NCBI GenBank assembly: GCA_029204225.1
Contig: CM055097.1
Coordinates: 30,223,785-30,287,784, forward strand
Source: Diphasiastrum complanatum
Taxonomy: Eukaryota; Streptophyta; Lycopodiopsida; Lycopodiales; Lycopodiaceae
DNA length: 64,000 nt
Reading direction: 5' to 3'
Both the position numbers and the translations under genes were made by a program. Under the pieces are notes generated by a model. It was not told where the DNA came from and made no database searches. It worked only from the letters and a program-made list of their open reading frames with translations. This document shows, one piece after another, positions 20,786 to 30,679 of the stretch; the first letter of the stretch is position 1, and every line of letters begins with the position of its first letter.

Positions 20786-21095
20786 TGTTCATTGCTCAAA
20801 GTTTGTGTGAATTTTGGAGGCACCTCCTGCCACAATTTTCAAGGGCACAGTTGGTAATGCCACAATCTGGAATGCCTGCTGTGACAGCTGGATTACTAGC
20901 AAGTTAATGATCCATTCTGCAGGAATGACAACTGGCTTAATGATCCATTCTGCAAGAATCTCCACCCTTTGCACTTAGCATTACGCAGGGGAACGCCGGA
21001 GCCCTCGGGCCTTCCGTGCAGTTTGGGCCCTGCCCTCGGGCTCCCGCCCTCCCAGCACGGAAGGCCCTCGGGCAAGGCCTTCCGCCCCACCTGAT
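20786..21095. repeat. GC-rich dispersed module, copy 3 (most complete)
   Basis: The AT-rich half is 20786-20975 and contains a direct duplication of TTAATGATCCATTCTGCA(A/G)GAAT. It is followed by GCATTACGCAGGGGAACG and the GC-rich half. GGGCCTTCCGTGC near 21017 is exactly complementary to GCACGGAAGGCCC near 21054, giving a 13-bp stem. It is homologous to 3372-3720 and to the GC half at 4443-4575. Confidence 0.75.
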
Positions 21096-21429
21096 TTTTT
21101 CATCGTGTATTGCTTGAGCCAGTAAATTACATTTTTGTTTTGGAAAATATTCGTCTTGCTTTAAATTGGTTTGAGCCCGTTTTTGTTTATCTGTTTCACA
21201 TTCATTTTATGACAAGTTGAACCAGTTTGTTGATTATTGTGTAATTATTAAACTTACGTTTCGTTGTTGAAACCATTGAGCTAAAGCAAAAATCAACCAC
21301 ATAAAGTGGTTAACGTTCAGGTCAAGAGAGTAAACTCAATTTGCATTTTTATTCGATTGTGAGATCATTTAATATGTTTGTTGATGTGCGTTAATTTTCA
21401 CCTATTGATATTAACACTTGTTAATCATT
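21096..21429. other. No gene seen
   Basis: AT-rich spacer between the dispersed module and the start of the ORF1-type element. Confidence 0.5.
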
Positions 21430-21844
21430 AGAGGAGTTTTGAGCACCAAAAGGGCCTTTTGTCAAGATGCTGTTTTTGACTTTTCAACTATTCGACGTAC
21501 ACTTGGCCCAGTTATATATTTACGCCTGTGAAAGACCGTAACGTTGTTGCCGGTCGATTTCTTTTTTGGAACTTTCCGGTCATATTTTTATACAATTCAA
21601 AACTCCCGCCGGGCAGGCTCCCGACTTGTGATTGGACTGTAATTGCTGCCCGTGAATTTCCTAAGTGCCCAGGACCTAACACTTGTGGTTAAAGTAAGTC
21701 TATTTTGATCTAACCGTAGTTAGACTAACATACATGATTTACGAAAGACCGCCAACATTTATTACAAATTTGGTTATTTATTTTTATACTGATTCAACTA
21801 CATTTTGTTTCAAACTCTGTTGTTCATCTTCTTTTAGCTTTGCA

Positions 21845-23256
21845 ATGGCTTCCGGAAGCCGTAGACCACGAAGCAATATTGTCTCAGTTTTTGTTTGTAA
21901 TGAAAAAGACTCTGATGGCTCTTGGATACCACGTATCTATAGAAAATTTCACTGGGTTCTCATGCATCCCTCCTCAAGAGGTGGTTTTGGTAAAAAGAGA
22001 AAATCAAATATGGATTATAGGAATTTTTGGAAAGGTAGAATTTTAGACTTCAAAGTTTCACCCAGTGGTCGATCCATTTTAGAGGTCTTGATTCAACATG
22101 TCTACATGCATAAGGAAATTAGAGTGGAAGGCATAAGTTCAAATGACAGACTCAAATGCAATTGTAAGTTTTGGAGAATTTTTTGCTTTGAGCTTTGCAT
22201 TAATCATTTAGATGTGTATCTGAGTATTTAAATGGCATATAGTTTTATGAATTTGTGCAGATTTGTATCCATCAAGCATAATCGAATGGCAACCTATACA
22301 ATCCCTTGTCGGCATCATGGACGTTATTCATTCTGGTATTGGTCTTCTGCAATACAAGAACCGCTCCACGAGATCACTTTTGGATTTTTGTATTTTCTTC
22401 TATGATTCATTTTACACACCATCCAGTTTAGGTGGAAAATTAGAGGCGATATCAGTACCCTCTTTCTCAAGCGAAGAATGGATTCTTCCAGATTCCACCA
22501 TAGCAGAGAGCTTCCGATCAAGGTTTTTTATGGACATTCAAAACTGTATGAAATGTAGCACAAGTTCAAAAAACAATAGATTGCACTAGTTTTTGCCTAT
22601 TGCAATTTTTGTTGATTTTTTTGTTGAATGTAATATTTGTAAAACAGTGACAATGTTCATTTGTAGTGATTTAATAGACAATATGTTATCAAGCCTCCTT
22701 GATGATCATTGGGATAAAAAGAGTAATGGCAATATCGAGTGCATAGTTAATAGATCGTCAGTGAAATTTAGATATCTTATAGAGAAACAAGTGCTTTCTT
22801 TAACATTTTATTATAGAAGATGGTCCAAAGTTGGCAATGGATGAAAAGCATTGGATCAGGATTTTACAGTGAATCATCAAGATCAAATAGAAATTCAAGT
22901 GAGGAAAAATAATTCTACTCTTACAACAATTGAGGTGGAAGAAGATTGGACACTCGATCACATTCGATCAGAGCTTACATTGCTGCAATATGATATTCCT
23001 AAACACTTCTGTTTTCGAGTCAACGAGAGATTGGTAGGTGTATGTGTATTTATTCCAGTACACATTTGAAATGACTTTCAATGATTTTATTTAAACATGT
23101 TTCAGTGTTTTCGGTATTGCAATATTTCATTTGACATAATCTCAATGTTGATATTGTTTAACAACTTTCTTTGATGTACAGGTAAGACCAAGACAAGAAA
23201 GTCGCATAGAGTGCAAGGACTTAAATAGAAGCGTAGAAATTGTTGAAACCGCATAA
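21845..23256 (+). CDS. ORF1: unknown protein of a repeated family, with C-terminal beta-grasp-like tail
   Basis: This is the least damaged of three family members in the window. Exon 1 (21845-22163) starts MASGSRRPR and contains WIPRIYRKFHW, KGRILDFKVSPSG and SNDRLKCNC. The intron 22164-22260 has GTAAGT and TGTGCAG. Exon 2 opens YLYPSSIIEW in the same phase as in the copies at 974 and 7264. Coding is uncertain between about 22590 and 22820, and a frame change is needed near 22850. The later part is clear: EEDWTLDHIRSEL, then HFCFRVNERL to the donor at 23034. The last exon (23182-23256) reads RPRQESRIEC and ends at TAA 23254-23256. The pattern W-TLD-IR-EL followed by F-F-VN and RQE looks like a small ubiquitin-like or beta-grasp domain. 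That is inference only. It may be broken by one frameshift. Confidence 0.55.
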
Positions 23257-23614
23257 ACATTGGGATGATAGACGAGCAACATCAATGTACTTTTTCAAAA
23301 AAAAAGGAATACAAAGAAGTCTCAAATGACTTCAAGATTTCATCAAGCAATTTGTATTTAGTGTTTTAAAAAATGTACATTGTTTTTGAAATCGATATAA
23401 TATATTTGTGGCATTCAGTAATAGCCCACTTTCTATTTGCCTATCTATTGTTCTATGGATCATCATGTGATGATATATTTCTATGTGTCTGTCGGATCTA
23501 TATTTACATTTCAATCAAAGGTGCCTGAGGCATATCCTCGAGCACTGTAACCTCATCCACGGATCCCCTGGCATGTTCATCCGAGGCACCTTCATGCTTG
23601 TAGGGCCTTGCACA
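23257..23614. other. Intergenic gap between convergent genes
   Basis: AT-rich 358-bp stretch holding the 3' ends of ORF1 (plus) and the Ulp1-like gene (minus). No gene is seen. Confidence 0.6.
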
Positions 23615-25176
23615 TTATAGTAAAATTTTCAACATTTCATGCCGATATTGATGATTCGCATTTGTTGATACCTCAGGACATTGGAACTGCAAAAAAATAT
23701 ATCGAGTGTATGTATGTATTAGCCAATGTATTAAAATATATAAATTCACAAAGTTAACAATGTATCATCAGGATAATGGAACATTGAAAAAAATACCTCA
23801 CAGATACTAGCATCTGGAGGTTGCACCATATACCAATCCAAGAACGATTTAACGTTCCAGATTGAATACCATCCGCCGCTAAAAGCATCGTCTTGTTGCG
23901 AAGACTAAGAAATCACAACAAAAAATTGTTAAATCATAATTCAATATAATTCTAAACTATATGCCATCATGCAAATAAAATATGTAAAAAGATTCCTTTT
24001 ACCTTTGCATCAACAACCTCTATGTTGGTATTTACAACCAACCCATCCGGCCTGGGCAATAGCTCCACCATCCTTCTGTACATGGATTTAATCATGGAAT
24101 GGGTGGCATACAAAGAATTCATTGTCATGCACATAGGTGTGCAGCTTCCAGTCGTATCCACTTTCATGGATATGACGTGCACACTCCAATGTTTGCTGCC
24201 AGAAAGAGACAAGCAATGAATTACTGGAATCTATAAGAGTTTCCAAAAGAAAAATCTTACAAAAAACAGATATTACAAGAAAAAACTATCTTACTTTGAA
24301 CAGCATGGGATGATGAACAATGATGCCTCTTTGCTAGTGTGCCTGAAGATCCTTCTGGCTTTTCTCTCTTTATTTAACAGATGCCCAAAAAATGGAGATA
24401 CAACAAAAATCTCCTTCGTGACTGTATATGTATATTTATGTAGATAGTATGCACAAGCAGATTCAACTATTGTGTCTGAGATATATGTGGTCTTGTCTTT
24501 TAGCTCCCTACAATGCGGATCTTTGATACACATTGCAAAATTGATATCGTCTATACAAAACATAAACTCCCCTCCGAGATCATCTATTTTCTTGGCTATA
24601 TACAGGTCAAAATCAATGTACCTCTCAGAATCAAAAAATCTGTCATTAGGTTCATTCAGAAGTCTGATGTGCAACTCTTTATCAGTTGCATCAACATAAA
24701 AAACAATCATGTCTACCACTGTATTTAGGTCATCCTCATGTATACAAGGAGAATCGTGCAGTTGAAGATCAGGGTACGGGAGGACTCTCAACCAGTGGAA
24801 TTGTGGACGTACTAGCCAGATCTTTTCTAATGGAAGGAGGTGAGGGTGAAGAGCTGGGAGACCTGGGCTTGGCTTGCGAATGCTTGGGCTGTGCTTGCTT
24901 TCTCTTTTTGCAGGGTGGGACAGGCCCCCTTTCAAGAGGAACTTGCCTCTGTGTGAATCCAGACTTAAAAATGCTATCATAGGTGTTTCGAAGCCTCATG
25001 CGGTAGAAGGCTGCTTTCGAGATCAGAACTTTGGTGCTCCTCTACAAGGCCCTGATGTCCCTCAACCATGGACGGCTAGGTCTACCGCGTCTTTGCGGAC
25101 GTACGGGTTCAGATGTCTGGGGACGGGATGAATGAACGAAATTGGTAAGCCTAGCGGTTTGCTTCATCCGAGCCAT
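23615..25176 (-). pseudogene. Histone H3 tail/alphaN-alpha1 segment joined to a Ulp1-like (C48) protease domain
   Basis: The start codon (25176-25174) opens MARMKQTAR, the H3 tail with Thr3 changed to Met. After a variable basic stretch come RPWLRDIRAL and RSTKVLISKAAFYRMR, matching the H3/CENH3 alphaN and alpha1 helices (LREIR...KSTELLI, CENH3 LIPAASF). Helices alpha2 and alpha3 are absent. A TAG (25042-25044) sits at the conserved Gln. A basic Ser/Pro linker with KKRKQ follows, then a one-base frame change near 24775. The second part is a Ulp1-like fold with clean splicing: exon A to 24295, B 24195-24003, C 23904-23797, D 23686-23615. It shows TTYISDTIVESACAYYL, PCCS joined across the intron to KHW (catalytic His), MNSLYA at the Asp position (Asn here), and QQDDAFSGGWY, where the usual Q...DCG reads Q...FSG. 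The catalytic Cys is therefore Ser. Known Ulp1 enzymes cleave SUMO; this one is predicted inactive unless Ser can serve. Confidence 0.7.
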
Positions 25177-25476
25177 TGAAGCCGAATATCTATACTACGT
25201 GAGGACATAGACACAACAGAAGAGACACTGGGAACTCTAACCGTGATATCTCTACGACGCGAGAGAGTGGCAGAGTCAAGCGGGGAGAGGCAGGGGCTCG
25301 CGTGATGGCGATATTGAGGAAGTCAAGCTGATATCGCTACGACGCAAGAGGGTGTAAGGAACAAGCATGGGGAGGAGGTCGCTTTCGTGATGGCAATATC
25401 ACGAATGCATTTCGTATGGATGCAATCAAACGTGCCAGCAAATTATGCGAAAACCTGTACAATCCCCGGGAATGGA

Positions 25477-25484
25477 CTTATATA
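25477..25484 (-). promoter_or_regulatory. TATA box of the H3-tail/Ulp1-like gene
   Basis: The complement reads CCTATATAAGTCC, about 300 bases upstream of the ATG at 25176. The 5' UTR between them has an imperfect duplication of GATATC(T/G)CTACGACGC, with ORF-free spacing. Confidence 0.55.
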
Positions 25485-25499
25485 GGGGAGAAAAATTGG

Positions 25500-25818
25500 C
25501 ACGTGTGAATACCAGCGACATGTGGCCCAGTCAATAGCTGATATGTGGAACGACATGTCTGTATACGCACGTGTGAAACTGCACGTCTGGATCAACATGT
25601 GTGGGAACCCACATGGAGACACGTGGCCGAATGGATCAGTGACATGTGTTCTCGCACGTATAGGCTCGCACGTGTGGTCATGTGGCCCAATCAGTACCTG
25701 ATGTGTGGGACCTACACCTCTGTATCCGCACGTGTGAAACTTGCACGTGTGTCCACGTGGTCCAATGGTTTAGTGACGTGTGTTCTGGCACGTGTGATCT
25801 TGCACGTGTGGGCACGTG
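25500..25818 (-). promoter_or_regulatory. Array of ten CACGTG G-boxes (ABRE-like)
   Basis: Ten CACGTG hexamers lie in about 320 bp, near 25500, 25568, 25620, 25669, 25729, 25744, 25754, 25789, 25803 and 25812. Three further ACGT cores and several CCAAT-like words (CCCAATCAG, GTCCAATGG) are interspersed. The array is partly built of diverged tandem units: TCTGTAT(A/C)CGCACGTGTGAAA recurs with a period of about 161 bp. It sits immediately upstream of the TATA box. G-boxes are bound by plant bZIP and bHLH factors. Confidence 0.75.
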
Positions 25819-25869
25819 GGCAAATGTCAGATTGACGCGTATTGTTTGAACAATGGTACTTCCACCTTG

Positions 25870-27520
25870 TCATTTCATGTTGACCCTTTTCCAGCTTGGT
25901 GCCCTCAGGTATTCTTGGAGTTGCTCTTCACTATTCAGCATCATTACAATCCTCCAAGATGGCTGAGGCTTCAAGGCATTCACTAGACTACTAAGTTTTG
26001 GATATTCCTCAGTGGTTATCTTCTTTAGGCCGCCTCGTTCTCTTGAATGTCCTTCTGAAATCATCCGACTCTTTTCTATCATCAGATTGCCTTTGGATTT
26101 TCTCTACGGATTTCTCTGGCAACTTCCTTGGAGGTTTTGCCAAATAGTCATCTAGGGTTGTGGCACCTTTGGTGGTTGGTTTGTCACAGGTACCACTTTT
26201 ACTCCTTGGAAGTGATGAAGAAAGCCCCATAGAAGGTTGCACATTGTCATCAAAATCTGGGGGTTGGTCTTGGTCTAGGAAGTCAGTTCCGGGTGGTGAA
26301 AATGGTAGTCGAGTGACGGGTGGTGGGTTAGTGATGAGGTCATAAACGGTTAATGAATTGTTTCGAAAGATGGTTATTGGATTTAAGGGAGTGTGTGGTA
26401 ACCATAGTGTTAGAGGTGGAGGTAGTTGAATAGGTGGAGGGAAATAGTGAAGGTTCAAGGAAAAAGGATGGTGAATTGGAAAAATAGGAGAGTTGGGTGT
26501 AATTGGAGGAATCTACAGTAGGGTTAGGGAGGGTCGTGGTGGTGGATCCTTGAAGTGACCTGCACCTAGTTGGTTGATTGACTGTTGGCTCTGCTCAGGA
26601 GCTCCAGATCCATCTTAGTCGCCGTCTTTCTTTAGCACCGATATGCCTGCATCAAGTCTACGGGACATATTCCATGTAAGGTCCAGTTGTTGCTTGGATC
26701 GGAGGAGTGCCTCCTGGACTTTATTCAAGCTCTCTTGAAGTGCTACGAACTTTTTGTTGTTTTCTTCTTCAACAATCTGCACGTTCTTCTTTAGGGCTTC
26801 ATGCTGCTTTATTAGTGCTACATATTTTTCCATTTTTATCACAACACCTGGAGGAATGGGAATGTTGATGTCTTCGGCCCTTATTGGTTGCTTGACCATC
26901 GTCATCACGTCAGTTAATCCCTTATTCTCAAAAGTCAAGAGATCTACTTGATGCTTAAGCTGGTCTTTTGCACTTGTTGTAAAGACTGGAGCTGGATTGA
27001 GAATTTATTCTGCTCCTCTTGTCTCTTGGCCTTTTCATTTTTCATTTCTTCCAAGGCTGCTTGTACTTCTGAATCGTGTTGCAGCTCCTGGTTTCTCGCT
27101 TTTAACTATTCTTCTTGTCGGACTTGCTGGTCAACCAACCAATGGAGGTGGTATGAGGTCTCAGCGTGCCATTTCATGGATTGCTTGGCCCTTTCTGATA
27201 GGTTATCAAAACTTGGAAGGGTTGGGAATTCAATAGGTCGACGGTGGAAAGATGGGAAACAAAATTGAGGAACCGTGGATGGGTAGGCAGAGAGATGGTA
27301 GGTTGTGTAGTTACAAGGGTGGTAGTATTATCGGGAATGGAAAGAATGGCGGTATTATCTGGAATGGAGGCTGTATTATCAAGGGTAGAGGTTAGTGGTG
27401 AATCTTGTGTAGCCTCTACGGAAACGTTCTCCTCCTTCTCCTCCACAATGTCATCTTCATCACAATAGCCTAATGCGTCTGATGAAAACAACTTGTTTTG
27501 GAGATGAGGGATCTGTCACA
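25870..27520 (-). pseudogene. Broken coiled-coil protein gene, family unknown
   Basis: Three consecutive minus-strand frames appear to be pieces of one gene. An exon beginning after an ACAG acceptor near 27515 reads LFSSDALGYCDEDD and a repetitive Thr/Asn/Ile stretch with three SIPDNTA-type units. A second frame is a long coiled coil (DQQVRQEE, then ALEEMKNEKAKRQEEQNKF, then QHEALKKNVQIVEEEN and RSKQQLDLTWNMSRRLD) ending at 26615. It is interrupted by a TAG at 27106-27108, where Gln fits, and by a frameshift near 26945. A third part (26458-25870) is Pro-rich, then basic (FRRTFKRTRRPKED), and after a frame change ends EEYPKLSSLVNALKPQ. No domain was recognised. It lies upstream of the G-box array in the same orientation, so it may or may not belong to the same element. 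Confidence 0.45.
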
Positions 27521-29935
27521 AGAAATATAAAACCATTGCCCATGTGGGGAAATCCCAAAATTTCCTAGTTCAACAGTGATTTTCCCGTTTATATATGGGG
27601 GTTTTGGAATGTCCAAGTAGGAAAATGTTTTTCCTATTTGCAATGGATCTCCAAGGTTTTCTAACTAGGAAATTGGTTCAACCTATGTAGGAAAACTTGT
27701 AATGTAATCTAGGTAAATCTAAATGATCAAGAAATGTATATGTAATTCACATTTTTCCTATTTTGCAAAAATTATGAATATGTAAGTAAAGTTAGATTGT
27801 GATGTAGGTATTCACACACAATTTATGAACACCTAAGAAAACTTGCATTGTCATGTAGGTAATTCCAAATCATGAAAGATATGATTTGCAATTCACATTC
27901 TACTTATGTATCACAATCTATATATACTTTTTTTTTATCTAAAAATACATTAAAACATCAATAAAATGTAAAAACACAAATAATTAGAAGCACTAATAAA
28001 ATGTATAAAGGAAAACTAAATAAATTAAACCCTTAAATAGAACCCCTAAATGTCGAATTTAAGCAAACTAAAAACACACAAAATGTCAAAATTGAAAACA
28101 TTAAAAGTTCTAAGAAAATGCAAGTTCATCAAATTAAAAGCCCAAAAAATGAGATTAATTTAAGACATTGAAAGCCCTAAAAAATTCTAAGGATTAAAAT
28201 ATTAAAAGCTCAAAAGGCATTACTTGTCATTCGTGGCATAAGGACAAGTGAATATTGCCTTTTTTGTGATTGGTCTAGCTTCAAATGTTCCTCATTGTCC
28301 ATTTGTTCAATTGTTGATCTTTGATTCATGACATGTATTTATTTTCAGAATCTTGACTGATTTGAGTTCATGGGAAATGTTGGAAGATAACTTGTATTGC
28401 AAAGCTTTATTGCTAGTACATTCTTCTTGTGCTTCAGTATGAATTCAGCCTCTTTCCCTCATTAGACATTATTGTTTCAAGACTAAAACAAGCAGCATGT
28501 GGGTTTACTTGTAGTTTTGCAATGAGAAAGCAATTCCAGCATGTCTTTCACTTTTCACCCTTGGCTATCTTGTTTCTTTTTTGGAGTGCATCTGTGTCAT
28601 GATGTTGCTTTGCATTTTGTTTTCTTTTAACTCATTTTCCCACTCGTAGGTCTAGTGACTGAATAACATCTCTACAGGGAAGATTGCTTATTGTTTTATT
28701 ATCATAGATAAAAAGGGTTTATCCGTTTTCCTTCTCTTTCTCGGCTCATTCATTGCTTTGATCATATTCTGATTATTTGTAGTGCTGTAAAACATGTTAC
28801 TTTTCATATATTTTTCAAAATAAATATTGCATAAATTATTTTAAAAAATGGTCTGAATTGCAAGCTCATGTCTCTGTGTAATGTCTAATTTGACTGTGGA
28901 CCTACTTTGAGGTTCATTTCGCTCTTTCTTATCGTGTTATTTCATTTCGAAAGGTATTGTATGCAAAATATGCACATCTGTAGAATGCTATCAGGAATAA
29001 TAATTGAAGAAGTGAACGTCGAATGGCTGAGTATTATTTGAGAAAGCCTTTCTTAATTAGGTTCACTTGATATCTACAATTTCGCATGAGCATGTTTTTC
29101 TCAGACTTCTATCATAGTTAGCGCGTATGATTTGTTCACTTAATTACCTAAATACAAAACTACATCACTAGAAATGGGATAGCACATTCCTAGTAGTGAT
29201 AATCAGCTGTCAAGTGCTGGTATTTTGAGCCTTTAGTTTAACTCGGGCTCAATATTAGACTACATGTATTATCAAACATAATCGAGCATTTGACCTCCAG
29301 CTTGACTAGATAAACACATTGGATCTACTCATGTTACTGTTCCTAGATTTTGTACGCAGACTACAACTTTCTGGCTCCCAGATTGATATATTTAATTGTC
29401 GGGATGCGTTCTTTTGTTATCATCTGGATTCTACATGTTGACTTAGTATTGCAAAATTCCTTTTGTTCAGAAAGTGTTGGTCTCGGGCTTGGGATGTGAG
29501 TGTGAGCTCACCGTTCAGTTTAAGTATTAATTCTTGAAGCTTTTAACAAATGTTACGTTGTCTTTTCCTACTCTGTATAGTACCTTTTTGGTGCCCATAC
29601 GGGGCATACGGCTACCTCACCAAAACAGATGTTCGCTTTTGCAAGCAACGATAATCAGCTATTTTTTTCGTATATCGCGTACTTTCTGCTTACATTATTA
29701 CTTTATTTCTGTGCGCTATTTACTGATTGTATCTCATTTAAAAATGTGAATTACCTCTAGAGTCTCTACCCTCTCCTCCTCATATATATGCTCATATATA
29801 TGTTTCAAAATGTGTGTGCAATAATTACTTGTACATCCCAAAAAAATCATAGACTATTATTATTATTAGCCCTAAGTTTCCTGCATCATCATAAATTGCA
29901 AGTCAATTCTGTTTGTGCTAAATGGATTAATGCAG
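27521..29935. other. No gene seen; TAGGAAA-type repeat at the left end
   Basis: 27540-27720 is dense in TTTCCTA/TAGGAAA words, like the fold-back element at 5115. 27900-28230 is very AT-rich with repeated AAAATGTAAAA/ATTAAAA phrases. No coding exon was found. In particular, I could not find peroxidase exon 1 upstream of 29936. Confidence 0.5.
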
Positions 29936-30104
29936 GGCTGTGATGGCTATGTGCTCATAGATTCGACTATTGGAAACCCATTTGAGAAGGAAGCAGGTGC
30001 TTGATGTTATCGACAATGCCAAGGCTCAGCTGGAGGCGAAGTGTCTAGGAATGGTGTCATGCGCAAATATCCCTGCGTTTGTAGCCCACGACAACATATT
30101 TTTC
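29936..30104 (+). pseudogene. Class III peroxidase, single internal exon
   Basis: After an intact acceptor (ATGCAG) the frame reads GCDGYVLIDST, matching the peroxidase sequence that follows the distal His exon (GCDGSVLLDST). Then, after a deletion of about ten codons and a frame change near 29993, it reads VLDVIDNAKAQLEAKC and MVSCANIPAFVAHD (family: VSCADILAFAARD). It ends at a GTAAG donor at 30105, where peroxidase genes usually have an intron. The calcium and catalytic residues are altered and no other exon is near, so it is a relic. Confidence 0.8.
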
Positions 30105-30679
30105 GTAAGAAATTCAACGTTATCACGATGAGAATATTTCAGGAATTTTCAGCAGTTGATAATTTAATCCACCCAATAAAATTCCGGGTCACTTTTACAA
30201 TCCAGGAAGGACATAGTCATGCCAAGCGCATAGTTCATCTTGTAGCTTGTACTTATTCTTGCTTTTGACATATACATTAGGGGAAATATGGGCTTAAAAT
30301 GGATCCTTTCAAAAATTTCACTTTAGAGAGGTTAAGTAGAGAGAGAATGAAAACCGGTAACTTCTGATCACCGTTTTCCGAGTTTTCGGCCTTACCCGAC
30401 GTTTAACTAGTATGGTTAACTTCAGATAATAGTTAGTTAAGCATGAGATGTAATAACTTCTCTTCATGCTCGTTCCAAAATTTGGGACTAGACCTTCAAG
30501 ACTAAAAATCTTGGTGGGCTTAATGCAAAAACTGAAGCGGGAGAGGCAGAACTTTTGAAATCATTGTATGCTTATTGTGAAATATGAAGCGGGACGATTT
30601 TTAAATGCGACATAAACATTACAAAAGTAAGGAATGCTAGATTTATTCATATTGATTTATTGTAGTTTGATTCATTTAC

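Larger units (their letters stand above)
21430..25500. mobile_element. Putative DNA transposon with ORF1 (+) and H3-tail/Ulp1-like gene (-)
   Basis: The left edge is set by AGAGGAGTTTTGAGCACCAAAA, the diverged form of the AGGGGATATTAGAACTCAAA terminus seen at 1735 (complement) and 6499. The leader similarity continues through GCAGGCTCCCGAC...TTGTGATTGGAC, which in the other copies reads GCAGAACA...TTGTGATTGGAC. Two convergent spliced genes fill it: 21845-23256 and 23615-25176. The right edge was not found; I looked for an inverted terminus up to about 28 kb without success. Calling it a transposon is inferred from the repeated ORF1 family and the protease-like cargo. No transposase was recognised inside it. 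Confidence 0.5.

Noticed and set aside
23615..24295. Copia or gypsy origin for the minus-strand exons
   Set aside because: No protease, integrase or reverse-transcriptase motif. The exon phases and the KHW and QQ..SGG motifs fit a C48 fold instead.
24291..24980. Upstream half of the 229-codon minus frame (from MIAFLSLDSHRG to about 24780) as true coding
   Set aside because: It overlaps the H3-like frame, which has clear homology and linker composition there. The homologous Ulp1-like part starts only after about 24780.
25174..25176. A complete histone H3 or CENH3 gene
   Set aside because: Only the tail, alphaN and alpha1 are present. Helices alpha2 and alpha3 and the family C-terminus are missing, and the sequence continues into an unrelated linker.
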